42,063 bases of DNA from Rhodospirillaceae bacterium (GTDB taxonomy: Bacteria; Pseudomonadota; Alphaproteobacteria; UBA828), in NCBI GenBank assembly GCA_018666805.1, contig JABIXB010000310.1:1-42063 (forward strand), written 5' to 3'. The translations under genes and the position numbers were made by a program. The first letter of the stretch is position 1, and each line of letters starts with the position of its first letter. The notes under the pieces are model-generated. The model made no database searches. It was not told where the DNA came from and saw only the letters and a list, made by a program, of their open reading frames with translations. Positions 30,159-38,229 of the stretch are shown here, piece after piece.

Positions 30159-31087
30159 CAAAGAAGAAAAAGCCCGTCCTCACAACACTGGAGCGTGAGG
30201 GCAAAACACTGGGTCTTTACATGACCCTGCCGGCCCAGCTTCTGCTCCTCTTTATCGTCGCATTCCCGCTCTGCATGCAGCTCTATGTCAGTCTCAGCTG
30301 GTGGGGCCCGCTCGACGGGGTGAAATGGTATTACGCCTATGAATCGCTGAACTGGTTCGGCAATTACGGTGAAATTTTCAGCGATGCAAAATTCTGGGGC
30401 TCGCTTGGACGCACCTTCCTGATCGTCGCTGTTGTCGTGCCGGTCGAATTTTTGCTTGGCCTTGGCCTGGCCATGTTGTTCGCCGATAAATTCCCCGGTA
30501 AGCGGGTGTTTTATTCGATCATGCTGATGCCGATGATGATCGTGCCGGCGGTTGCCGGTTACATGTTTTTCATGCTGTTTCAGAGCTCGGGGCCGATCAA
30601 CGATATCCTGAGCGCGATCTCCGGAACCAAGGTGGACACGGTCTGGCTTGCCGATCCCGATCTCGCCATGATCTCGGTCATGATTGCCGATATCTGGCAA
30701 TGGACACCGCTGATGTTCTTGATCCTGCTTGCCGGCATGGTCGGCGTTCCGGAAGATCAGATAAAGGCGGCGACGCTGTTGGGCGCCAATGCCTGGCACC
30801 GCTTCTGGCGCATTGTCTTGCCGCGCATGAAGACGGTGATGATCATCGCCCTGGTCATCCGCTCGGTCGAATGTTTCAAGATTTTCGATATTCTCTATGT
30901 CATGACCGGTGGCGGACCGGGCGTCGCCACCAAGTCGATCTCGGTTTATATCCTCGACCTCACCTTCAAGGATCTGGAATGGTCCTATGTGGCGGCAATC
31001 GGCCTCTTTATTCTGGTCGCTCTCAGCCTGATTGCAGTGGTTGGTATCTATTACATGCAGGCCGCACAAAAGAAGGCGGAGGCGTGA
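30155..31087 (+). CDS. ABC importer permease, MalF-like
   Basis: 310 residues with six membrane helices. The EAA-type loop is KAATLLGANAWHRFWRIV (about residues 206-223). The N-terminus is polar and basic (TKKKKPVLTTLEREGK), then helix 1 begins near residue 20. The ATG overlaps the preceding stop as ATGA. With the MalG-like partner it forms the translocation channel of the importer. Substrate specificity cannot be read from the sequence. Confidence 0.9.
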   Translation: MTKKKKPVLTTLEREGKTLGLYMTLPAQLLLLFIVAFPLCMQLYVSLSWWGPLDGVKWYYAYESLNWFGNYGEIFSDAKFWGSLGRTFLIVAVVVPVEFLLGLGLAMLFADKFPGKRVFYSIMLMPMMIVPAVAGYMFFMLFQSSGPINDILSAISGTKVDTVWLADPDLAMISVMIADIWQWTPLMFLILLAGMVGVPEDQIKAATLLGANAWHRFWRIVLPRMKTVMIIALVIRSVECFKIFDILYVMTGGGPGVATKSISVYILDLTFKDLEWSYVAAIGLFILVALSLIAVVGIYYMQAAQKKAEA

Positions 31088-31091
31088 GCTG

Positions 31092-32195
31092 ATGGCATCA
31101 ATTGAACTGATAAACCTGACCAAAAAATTCGGCGATTTGACCGCCGTGAACGACCTTAACCTTGTCATTCCCGACAAGGAATTCGTCGCACTTCTGGGAC
31201 CGTCCGGTTGCGGCAAGACAACGACGATGAACATGATCGCCGGCATTGAGATGCCAAGCGAGGGCTCGATCCTGTTTGGTGGCGAGGATATGCGGACCAT
31301 TCCCGCCAACAAGCGGGATGTTGGTTTTGTATTCCAAAACTATGCCATCTTCACCCATATGACGGTGCGCAAGAATCTCGAGTTCGGCCTCAAAGTGCGC
31401 GGCGTCGAGAAAAGCGAGATCAAGCGCCGGGTGCAGAACATGGCCGATCTGATGCGTCTTAATGACCGCCTCGATTGGCGCACCAGCAAGCTCAGCGTCA
31501 ATGAATTGCAAAAGGTCGCGATTGGCCGTTCCGCCGTCACCGAGCCGGAGATCTTTCTGCTGGACGAACCGCTCAGTAATTTGGACGCCGCCTTCCGCGC
31601 CTTCATGCGCACCGAGCTCAAGCATCTCCAGCATGAATTCCAGCAGACCATGGTCTATGTCACGCATGACCAGATCGAAGCCATGAGCCTGGCCGACCGT
31701 ATCGCGGTGTTGGATATGGGACTGCTGCAGCAATATGGCACGCCGAACGAGGTCTATAACAAACCACACAATACGTTTGTCGCCAATTTTATGGGTAGCC
31801 CGAGCATGAATTTATTGCCCTGCCGGCTGACCAATGGCGGCGGCGATCATGCGCTCGATTTCGGCGATGCCGGAACGTCGATGATTGAAGATGGCGAGCT
31901 GATGCGGCGCTGCAAGCTGGCGCGCAATGCCGATGTGGTATTTGGCATGCGGCCGGAAGATATCGATATTCAACCGCGCGAAGTAGGACGGCCAGGCATA
32001 GATATGGAAGTGAGTTTTGTTGAACCGATCGGGCCGCGCACGGTGGTTCATCTGTCGGCTGGCAGTCACAGCATCAAGGTGGCAAAAGATAAGCAATATC
32101 CGATCGAGCTTGGCGCCAAGGTCAAGGCAGAGTTTCCGAAGGGCCGTTGCCATATATTCGATGCCGAATCCGGCAATGCGATAGGCTTGGAGTAG
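31092..32195 (+). CDS. ABC importer ATPase 1, degenerate signature motif
   Basis: 367 residues. Nucleotide-binding domain about 1-235, then a TOBE-type regulatory domain. Walker A is GPSGCGKT (36-43), the Q loop is at FQNY, Walker B is FLLDEP (155-160), the D loop is SNLDA, and the H loop is H192 (YVTHDQ). The signature that should read LSGGQ is LSVNE (134-138), so the half-site it offers to the partner ATPase is probably dead or weak. Start ATG (31092) has GGAGG at 9 bases; a longer open frame upstream overlaps the permease and is not used. It lies 4 bases after the permease stop. Confidence 0.9.
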   Translation: MASIELINLTKKFGDLTAVNDLNLVIPDKEFVALLGPSGCGKTTTMNMIAGIEMPSEGSILFGGEDMRTIPANKRDVGFVFQNYAIFTHMTVRKNLEFGLKVRGVEKSEIKRRVQNMADLMRLNDRLDWRTSKLSVNELQKVAIGRSAVTEPEIFLLDEPLSNLDAAFRAFMRTELKHLQHEFQQTMVYVTHDQIEAMSLADRIAVLDMGLLQQYGTPNEVYNKPHNTFVANFMGSPSMNLLPCRLTNGGGDHALDFGDAGTSMIEDGELMRRCKLARNADVVFGMRPEDIDIQPREVGRPGIDMEVSFVEPIGPRTVVHLSAGSHSIKVAKDKQYPIELGAKVKAEFPKGRCHIFDAESGNAIGLE

Positions 32196-32199
32196 AGCC

Positions 32200-33270
32200 A
32201 TGGCAAGTCTCGAGCTGAGCGGTATCAATAAATCCTACGGCGACACGGTCGCGGTGGCCGAAATCGACCTGAAAATCGAAGACAATGAATTTTTTTGCAT
32301 CTTCGGCCCGCCGAGCTGCGGCAAGACGACAATTCTCCGACTGCTGTTGGGGCTCGTCGCGCCGGATACGGGTGAAGTGCGTATTGGTGGCGAGGTCGTC
32401 ACGGACGCGCCGCCCAAGGAACGCAATCTCGCCATGGTGTTCCAGAATTTAGCGCTCTTTCCGCATATGACGACGCGGCAAAATCTTGCTTTCCCTCTGA
32501 CCGAGCGCAAGATGGAAAAGAGTGAGGTTGAGGCGCGCATCAACAGCGTGGCCGAGACGCTGCACATCACACCGCTCTTGAAGAAACTGCCGGCGCATTT
32601 GAGCGGCGGCGAGCGCCAGCGGGTGGCCATTGGCCGCGCCCTGGTGCGCGATCCGGGCGCGTTCCTGATGGATGAGCCGATCGCCGCCCTTGATGCGCGT
32701 TTGCGCGAAGAAATGCGGGTCGAGCTGAAGCGCCTGCAACGCGAGCAAAACCACACCCTGGTTTACGTGACGCATGACCAGGAAGAGGCCATGTCGGTGG
32801 CCGACCGGATGGCAATTTTTGAGGATGGCCGCATTCGCCAAATCGGAACGCCGACGGAAATTTATAACAAACCGAACAGCCGCTATGTGGCCGAGCTGAT
32901 TGGCTCTCCGCCGATGAATTTTATCGATGGCACCTTTGCCGATGGAAAATTCACGGCTGAGAAAGAGAATGTCATCGTTGCGATTGACGGCGTCAGTGCG
33001 AGCGGTGCGGCAACCCTTGCCATCCGGCCCGAGGATATCGAAATCCGCGACAGCGATCAGCCGGGAATCGATGCCAAGGTTTACGAAGTCGAGCCGCTCG
33101 GCGCCTTTACCATCGTCGATATCATCATCGGCGAGAAGATCGTCAAGGTGCAGGTTACTGGGCAACCCGATTTTGAGCTTGGCAGCGGCGTGCGCTTAAA
33201 TTTCGATCCGCTGAACTGCCATTTGTTCGATGGCGTAAGCGGCGACATTATCGCCCACGCCAAACATTAA
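32200..33270 (+). CDS. ABC importer ATPase 2, canonical motifs
   Basis: 356 residues, similar in layout to the ATPase before it. Walker A is GPPSCGKT (36-43), the signature is LSGGE (134-138), Walker B is FLMDEP, the D loop AALDA and the H loop in YVTHDQEEAMS. A TOBE-type domain fills the C-terminal third (LAIRPEDIEI...). With canonical motifs it can supply the working signature to the other subunit. GGAG lies 8 bases before the ATG, 4 bases after the preceding stop. The gene ends in a strong hairpin that contains its stop codon. Confidence 0.92.
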   Translation: MASLELSGINKSYGDTVAVAEIDLKIEDNEFFCIFGPPSCGKTTILRLLLGLVAPDTGEVRIGGEVVTDAPPKERNLAMVFQNLALFPHMTTRQNLAFPLTERKMEKSEVEARINSVAETLHITPLLKKLPAHLSGGERQRVAIGRALVRDPGAFLMDEPIAALDARLREEMRVELKRLQREQNHTLVYVTHDQEEAMSVADRMAIFEDGRIRQIGTPTEIYNKPNSRYVAELIGSPPMNFIDGTFADGKFTAEKENVIVAIDGVSASGAATLAIRPEDIEIRDSDQPGIDAKVYEVEPLGAFTIVDIIIGEKIVKVQVTGQPDFELGSGVRLNFDPLNCHLFDGVSGDIIAHAKH

Positions 33271-33292
33271 GCGCGGCAAACTCCGCGCTTAA
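33267..33292. terminator. Bidirectional hairpin terminator between convergent genes
   Basis: TTAAGCGCGG and CCGCGCTTAA pair perfectly (10 bp) around CAAACT. The left arm holds the TAA stop of ATPase 2, and the convergent dehydrogenase gene ends 10 bases beyond the right arm. Short A/T flanks on each side make it usable in both directions, though long T-runs are absent. Confidence 0.75.
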
Positions 33293-33301
33293 ATCCCGCA
33301 G

Positions 33302-34192
33302 CTAAATCTTCTGTAGAAGCTGAATCAGGCTGGACGTATCCCAGCGCCCACCGCCGCGCTGCTGCACGTGGGCGTAAAACTGATCGACCAACATCGCCAT
33401 TGGCAGGAGCGCACCGTTTTTCTTGGCCTCCTCGAAACAAAGCCCTAAATCCTTACGCATCCAATCGGCGGCGAAGCCGAATTCGAACTCGCCGTCGAGC
33501 ATGGTCGAGCCGCGGTTCTCCATTTGCCAAGACTGCGCCGCACCCTTGGAAATAACATTGAGCACGCGCTCGCCGTCGAGGCCGGCGCGCTGGGCAAAGT
33601 TGATGCCCTCGGCGAGACCCTGCACCACACCGGCGATACACAGCTGGTTGACCATCTTAGTGAGCTGGCCGTTGCCCGCTTCCCCCATATGGGTGACGTT
33701 GCGCGCATAGCATTGCATCACCGGCTCGGCCGCCCGGAAGCTTGCCTCAGCGCCGCCGACCATGACCGTAAGCGCGCCGTTTTCCGCCCCCGCCTGGCCG
33801 CCTGAAACCGGCGCATCGAGAAAACCAAGCCCGGCTTTTTCGGCCGCCGCGTTTACTTCGCGTGCGACATCGGCCGAATCGGTGGTGTGATCGACGAATA
33901 TGGCGCCCGCCGGCATGCCGGCGAGCGCACCGTCTTCGCCATAGGCGATTTCGCGCAAATCATCGTCGGCGCCGACGCAGGTGAAGACGATTTCGGCGCC
34001 AGCGGCAGCTTCCGCCGGGCTGTTCGCGATACGGCCCGAATACTCGCCGGCCCATTTATCGGCGCGCGCCCGGGTTCGGTTGAACACCGCAACATTGTGC
34101 CCAGAATTTACCAAATGCCCGGCCATGGGATAGCCCATGACGCCCAGTCCGACAAAGGCGACATTCTTGCCTCCGGCGCTCTTATCACTCAT
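33302..34192 (-). CDS. 3-hydroxyisobutyrate-dehydrogenase-family NAD(P) oxidoreductase
   Basis: 296 residues. The beta-hydroxyacid dehydrogenase pattern is complete: the dinucleotide fold VAFVGLGVMGYPMAGHL (11-27), the substrate motif DAPVSGGQAGAENG (126-139), the catalytic lysine K179 in GNGQLTKMVNQ, and the C-terminal KDLGLCFEEAKKNG. The family includes 3-hydroxyisobutyrate, tartronate-semialdehyde, L-threonate and gamma-hydroxybutyrate dehydrogenases. Given hyi and denD in the window, a tartronate-semialdehyde or threonate role is possible, but the gene is 15 kb away. AGGAGA lies 9 bases before the ATG. A perfect FNR-type box lies about 280 bases upstream. Confidence 0.9.
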   Translation of the reverse strand: MSDKSAGGKNVAFVGLGVMGYPMAGHLVNSGHNVAVFNRTRARADKWAGEYSGRIANSPAEAAAGAEIVFTCVGADDDLREIAYGEDGALAGMPAGAIFVDHTTDSADVAREVNAAAEKAGLGFLDAPVSGGQAGAENGALTVMVGGAEASFRAAEPVMQCYARNVTHMGEAGNGQLTKMVNQLCIAGVVQGLAEGINFAQRAGLDGERVLNVISKGAAQSWQMENRGSTMLDGEFEFGFAADWMRKDLGLCFEEAKKNGALLPMAMLVDQFYAHVQQRGGGRWDTSSLIQLLQKI

Positions 34193-34508
34193 GCCACGTC
34201 TCTCCTGTTGGCCTAAATCAGGCCGGCATCATAGCCGTACACCAGGGGACGGACAATGTGGCGCGCGCAAAATCGGCGGCAGAAAATTATCGGTTTGGAA
34301 GGGAGAGGAGGGGTGTTGTGGGCGGCGCCCCAGAAGGGTCCGGGTCGCGAGGGAGGAGTGAAGGTTCAGCGCAGGGAAGGAACCAGTCGCGATGAGCCCC
34401 GAATTGATTTGTTCTAAATCACACCGTCCACAACAAGGCCCATCCTATATATGTGCCTCCGCATCACTTTGATGTGGATCAAAAAATAGGGATTAATTGG
34501 TGTACTGA
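34193..34508. other. 316-bp non-coding stretch upstream of the dehydrogenase gene
   Basis: No gene was seen. It holds a small hairpin GGCCT-AAATC-AGGCC (34210-34224), a purine-rich part (about 34295-34375), a dyad TGATTT-N5-AAATCA (34405-34421) and an FNR-type box (34469-34482). The dehydrogenase gene is read leftwards from its start at 34192, so this is its leader and promoter region, and the 3' end of the operon to the right. Confidence 0.5.
34469..34482. promoter_or_regulatory. Perfect FNR/FixK-type box
   Basis: TTGATGTGGATCAA matches the FNR/FixK consensus TTGAT-N4-ATCAA without mismatch. Leftwards (minus strand) a TATAGG element lies at about 34444-34449, so a class II promoter with the box near -40 is possible, giving a leader of about 240 bases before the dehydrogenase gene. 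A rightward -10 (TTGATTAT-like) also exists but no plus-strand gene follows. Oxygen or redox control is therefore suggested for the leftward gene. Confidence 0.6.
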
Positions 34509-34733
34509 TTATCTTTTATGGCTGGTCGGTGTGAGGCGCAGAATTTCGAATTTATTGAGCAGATGAATGCTGCCGTCCTCGGCTTCGAACGGGACGAAAG
34601 TTGCCGAATCATTCACGAGATCCAGCACGCGCGAATCAATATTAATGAAGACATTGCCTTTCATGGTAACGCCGTCGGTCATTTGCAGTTGGACCGACAC
34701 TTTGGCTTTTCTGATGAAAAAACGATTCGGCAT
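34509..34733 (-). CDS. Small conserved-looking protein (DUF6812-like), 74 residues
   Basis: The 74-residue sequence reads like a small beta-rich domain: FFIRKAKVSVQLQMTDG, then MKGNVFINIDSRVLDLVNDS, FVPFEAEDGSIHLLNKFEIL and a basic end. I recall similar small proteins with a TDG...RVLDLLND...PF...LINK pattern under DUF6812, without a known function. There is no signal peptide or membrane helix. It starts 6 bases after phnW (spacing and AGGAA suggest co-translation) and is the last gene of the minus-strand molybdenum-enzyme maturation operon. Confidence 0.65.
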   Translation of the reverse strand: MPNRFFIRKAKVSVQLQMTDGVTMKGNVFINIDSRVLDLVNDSATFVPFEAEDGSIHLLNKFEILRLTPTSHKR

Positions 34734-34739
34734 TTCCTG

Positions 34740-35861
34740 TTACTCCCCTCCGCCAGTCATGCTCACACCCATGTCCTTGAGCACGGTCTCGATTACACCG
34801 AGCAAGCCGTTCATATCCGCTGCCCGGACAGCGCCGATACAACCTATCCGAAAGCTCGGGTCGCTGGTTAGTTTTCCAGGATATATCAGATAGCCGTGGT
34901 GCGCCAAAGCATCGTAGAAGGCGTTAAATTCGAATGCCGGGTCGCTGGGCATGCGAAAGGTCACAATAATCGGCGCTTGGGTCTCATCCGGCACGTAAGT
35001 GTCGAAGCCAAGCGCGCGCATGCCGGTGACCAGGGTGTGGCAATTTTCCCAGTAGCGCGCGAAACGCCCACCGATGCCGCCTTCCGCCGCGAGTTGATCG
35101 AGGGCGCTGTCCAATGCCGCCAGCACCTGGGTCGGCGGGGTGAAGCGCCATTGGCCGTTTTTCTCGAAACCCTGCCACTGGGCATGGAGGTCGAGGCTGA
35201 GGCTGTGGCAGTTTTCCGCGCACGCTTCGAGTCGGCTCCGGCGCGCCAGCACAAAGCCCATGCCGGGCACGCCCTCAAGGCCCTTATTGGCCGAGGCGGC
35301 GAGGCCGTCAAAGGCGGTCTGGCGGGCATCTATCGGAATCGCGCCGAACGAGCTCATGGCATCGACCAAAAGGCGTTTGCCGCGCCGGGCGACCGCCTCG
35401 GCAATGGCATCGAGCGGATTGAGAACGCCGCTGGTGGTCTCGCAATGGACCAACACGACATCGCTGATGCGGCTGTCCGCATCCAGGCGCGCGGCCGCTG
35501 CCTCGGCGTCGAGCGGCAAATTCTCCGCACCTTCGATGATTTCAAAAGTGCGGCCGCAAAGTTTAAGGATATCGGCAATGCGCCGGCCATAGGCGCCGTT
35601 GACCAGGACCAACGTCCGACCATCCCGCGGCAGCAAGGTGCCGAGCATGGCTTCGACCGCCGATGTACCGCTGCCCGGCAGTGGCACGCAGACATGATCC
35701 GCCTCTGCCCGTGCCAGCGCGGTTAGCCTTTGCCGGAGGCGCGCCGTCAGTTCGATAAAGGCGCCGTCGCGCGAGCCCCAGTCGCGCAGCATCGCCTGTT
35801 TGGTCTCCCGGCTGGTGGTCAGCGGCCCGGGGGTGAGGAGCAGCGGTTCCTTGTCCGGCAT
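34740..35861 (-). CDS. phnW: 2-aminoethylphosphonate-pyruvate transaminase-like enzyme (class V)
   Basis: 373 residues, fold-type I PLP enzyme. The N-terminal LLLTPGPLTTS followed by AMLRDWGSRD is the PhnW signature. PGSGTSAVEAML binds the PLP phosphate, VDAMSSFGAIPID carries the cofactor aspartate, and SANKGLEGVPGMGFVLARR carries the Schiff-base lysine. PhnW moves the amino group of 2-aminoethylphosphonate to pyruvate, giving phosphonoacetaldehyde and alanine. Serine-glyoxylate-type relatives are the main alternative. No phnX, phnA/phnY or phosphonate transporter is in the window. The ATG overlaps the stop of the MoeA-MobA fusion gene by one base (TGATG), so it is translated from the Mo-maturation operon, an unexpected setting. 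Confidence 0.8.
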   Translation of the reverse strand: MPDKEPLLLTPGPLTTSRETKQAMLRDWGSRDGAFIELTARLRQRLTALARAEADHVCVPLPGSGTSAVEAMLGTLLPRDGRTLVLVNGAYGRRIADILKLCGRTFEIIEGAENLPLDAEAAAARLDADSRISDVVLVHCETTSGVLNPLDAIAEAVARRGKRLLVDAMSSFGAIPIDARQTAFDGLAASANKGLEGVPGMGFVLARRSRLEACAENCHSLSLDLHAQWQGFEKNGQWRFTPPTQVLAALDSALDQLAAEGGIGGRFARYWENCHTLVTGMRALGFDTYVPDETQAPIIVTFRMPSDPAFEFNAFYDALAHHGYLIYPGKLTSDPSFRIGCIGAVRAADMNGLLGVIETVLKDMGVSMTGGGE

Positions 35862-37519
35862 CAATCCGCCTCAGCCGCTTTGTTCAGGGATTTCAGCGCC
35901 TCGGGCGTATCGACATCGAAGGTAACGGCAGGATCGCCACACTCGATTTCACGCACCGCATCGCTATGTTCGCCTATCAAGTGACGCGCGCCGACATCGC
36001 CGGACAGGTTTTTCATGGCGGGAAAATAGCGTGCCGCCCACAGCACCGGATTGCCGCGCTTGCCCTTATAGGTGGGTACGCAAATGGCATGCCCGCGCGC
36101 CGGGTCGAAACCCTCGATCAGGCGCGAGATCAGGGCCGCATCGACATGCGGCATATCGCCGAGACATATCAGCGCCGCAGCGCTATCGGCCGGCAGCGCA
36201 TTCAGGCCGGCGCGGACGGACGTGCTCATGCCCTCGGCGAAATCCGGATTGTGCAATATCTCGGCGGCGCGCCCGGCCAAAACCTGCTCAATCCGTTCGC
36301 GCTCATGGCCGGTGACGACGATCACCGGGTCGGCGCCGCTGGCGAGTGCGGCATCGACGGCGCGCGCCACCATGGCGGTGCCATCGACCTTAACCAGAAG
36401 CTTGTTGATATCGCCCATACGGCGCGATTGGCCGGCGGCCAGCACAATCGCGGCGATCTTCGTTGTACCACTCTCGTGTCTATCCTCGGGCAGCGCCGTC
36501 GGGTCTTTCGGTGAGGCAAAGGCGCGCGGCAGCGGGCGGCTCGAAATCTCCATCAGCAGGCCGCCGGCGCCCATGGTCATAATGTCGTGCCGGGTCACCG
36601 GGATATCGGCAAAGCGGCGGCGCAGCACCCAATCGAAGCCGTTCAGCTTGAGCGAACGCGCACAGCCGGGGAGGCCAAGAACGTCGATTTCGCCGAGATG
36701 GGCGCTGAGGAGAAGGTTTCCCGGATCGACCGGCATGCCGAAATGGTCGATCTCGCCGCCCGCTTCAACGATACCGCTCGGCACGATATCGCGCCGGTCG
36801 ACAATCGCCGAGGCGCCGGCGATCAGGATCATGTCGCAGTCGAGGCCGGCCAAGCGCCGCACGGCTTCGGCAATCTCATGGCTCGAATGGGCGCAACGAA
36901 TTTCGCTCGCCAGTTCGCCGTCGAGAATGGCGAGTCGGCCGAGGAGGGTGCCGGTGGTTGAATCAAGCACGCTCTCCTTGGTGCCGGGCAGACGTGTCTG
37001 AATAAAGCCGACGCGGCGGCCGCGGAACGGCGCGACGCGGATCATGTCACCGCCTTCGCGCGCGATCGCCAGGCAGCCGTCGACAATGGCGCGCGGCAGG
37101 GCAAACGGAATTACCTTAACGGTCGCCACCATCTGGCCCGGCTCGACCTGGCTGTAGGGCGCCAGCGTGCCGACGGTCATGCCTTCATCGATTAGGTTTA
37201 TTCGGTCGATCCGCGCTGTGTCTGGGATCACCAGGCCGCGCTCGGTGGCGAACAGGTTGCAGCGCCCGGTAAAGGCCTTGCCGAGCGCGAGGCCGGGCCC
37301 CGCCAATGTCTGCGCCAGCGCCAAGGCGGCACCATCCTCGCCGATATCATCCGCTTCGAGCCGCGCGCCGGAGACGTTCGTCACCCCGCCCGACCGCAGC
37401 AGTTCGATATCCTCAGCTGAAAGAATGCGGCCCTTTTTAAAGGCGCCCTTGGGCAGGCGAACGCTGTGCGCGAGGATCAAACCCTCTGCTTCAGCGACAG
37501 GGATTTCGCCGAATATCAT
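35861..37519 (-). CDS. MoeA/MogA-like and MobA/MocA-like fusion (Mo-cofactor nucleotidyltransferase)
   Basis: 552 residues in two parts. Residues about 1-330 form a molybdopterin-binding (MoeA/MogA-like) half: GEIPVAEAEGLILAHSVRLP, the ILIAGASAIVDRRDIVPSG active region and the GLPGCARSLKLNGFDW segment. Residues about 354-552 form an NTP transferase of MobA/MocA type: VLAAGQSRRMGDINKLL (359-375), ICLGDMPHVDAALIS (451-465) and KRGNPVLW. Such fusions are found in alphaproteobacteria near CO-dehydrogenase and other xanthine-oxidase-family enzymes and are thought to make molybdopterin cytosine dinucleotide. The start overlaps the stop of the XdhC-type gene by 4 bases (ATGA), the end overlaps phnW by one base. 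Confidence 0.9.
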   Translation of the reverse strand: MIFGEIPVAEAEGLILAHSVRLPKGAFKKGRILSAEDIELLRSGGVTNVSGARLEADDIGEDGAALALAQTLAGPGLALGKAFTGRCNLFATERGLVIPDTARIDRINLIDEGMTVGTLAPYSQVEPGQMVATVKVIPFALPRAIVDGCLAIAREGGDMIRVAPFRGRRVGFIQTRLPGTKESVLDSTTGTLLGRLAILDGELASEIRCAHSSHEIAEAVRRLAGLDCDMILIAGASAIVDRRDIVPSGIVEAGGEIDHFGMPVDPGNLLLSAHLGEIDVLGLPGCARSLKLNGFDWVLRRRFADIPVTRHDIMTMGAGGLLMEISSRPLPRAFASPKDPTALPEDRHESGTTKIAAIVLAAGQSRRMGDINKLLVKVDGTAMVARAVDAALASGADPVIVVTGHERERIEQVLAGRAAEILHNPDFAEGMSTSVRAGLNALPADSAAALICLGDMPHVDAALISRLIEGFDPARGHAICVPTYKGKRGNPVLWAARYFPAMKNLSGDVGARHLIGEHSDAVREIECGDPAVTFDVDTPEALKSLNKAAEAD

Positions 37520-38226
37520 GCGCCGCCGCTAGCCGCCGCCATGCGCCGCGCCTCGGTGATTTCGGCCATGATCGAAATGGCTATTTCGGCCGGCGATTTA
37601 GCGCCGATATTGAGGCCGACGGGGCCATGAATGCGGCCCGTCTGCTGCTCGCTGAAGCCCTTCTCATGCAGTCGCACCAGGCGTTTGCCATGGGTCCGGT
37701 TGCTGCCGAGCGAGCCGATATAAAATACCTCCGAGGCCAATATCGATTCGAGCGCCGGATCGTCGATCTTGGGATCGTGCGTGAGGGTGACGATGGCGGT
37801 ACGCCGGTCGGGTGCGGCGCGGCCGAGAACGTCATCGGGCCATTCGGTCGAGACCTCGATACCGGGAAAACGTTCGCTATCGGCAAAGGCGCGGCGCGGG
37901 TCGATCACAGTCACGCCATAGCCGGCGAGAGAGGCGATTTGCGCCAGCGGTTGGGTGATGTGTACCGCGCCGATGATAAAGAGACGCAGCGGCGGATTGT
38001 GAACCTGGATGAAATATTGCTTGCCGCCGTTTTCGACCGCTTCGCTGCGGTCATTGGCGAGCGCGGCGCGCGCTTGGGAGAGAACTTCCTGCGGTAATTC
38101 CTCGCCGGATGTTTGTTCGTCCTCGTAAACCAGCGTTTGACTGCCGGCGCCGGTTTCGCTGACCAGCGCGACCGGTCGTTTGTTTTCTCTATCCGCATTG
38201 AGGCGGTCAAGCATGCCGCGCTTCAT
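37516..38226 (-). CDS. XdhC C-terminal (Rossmann) domain protein, Mo-hydroxylase maturation
   Basis: 236 residues. A short N-terminal part (1-85) precedes the XdhC_C Rossmann domain: LRLFIIGAVHITQPLAQIAS (the GxxHxxxPL dinucleotide motif), GVTVIDPRRAFADSERFP, DRRTAIVTLTHDPKIDDPAL, FYIGSLGSNRTHGKRL, and IHGPVGLNIGAKSPAEIAISI, all typical. XdhC proteins bind the Mo cofactor and help its sulfuration and insertion into xanthine-oxidase-type enzymes. The gene starts 3 bases after the stop of the CoxI-domain gene and in the same reading frame, so the two look like one XdhC split by a stop. Confidence 0.9.
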   Translation of the reverse strand: MKRGMLDRLNADRENKRPVALVSETGAGSQTLVYEDEQTSGEELPQEVLSQARAALANDRSEAVENGGKQYFIQVHNPPLRLFIIGAVHITQPLAQIASLAGYGVTVIDPRRAFADSERFPGIEVSTEWPDDVLGRAAPDRRTAIVTLTHDPKIDDPALESILASEVFYIGSLGSNRTHGKRLVRLHEKGFSEQQTGRIHGPVGLNIGAKSPAEIAISIMAEITEARRMAAASGGA

Positions 38227-38229
38227 GGC

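Noticed and set aside
30005-31312. Open frame of about 435 codons on the minus strand opposite the permease genes
   Set aside because: Antisense to two permeases with EAA loops and tight start/stop overlaps; the product is His/Asp/Arg-rich without protein-like features.
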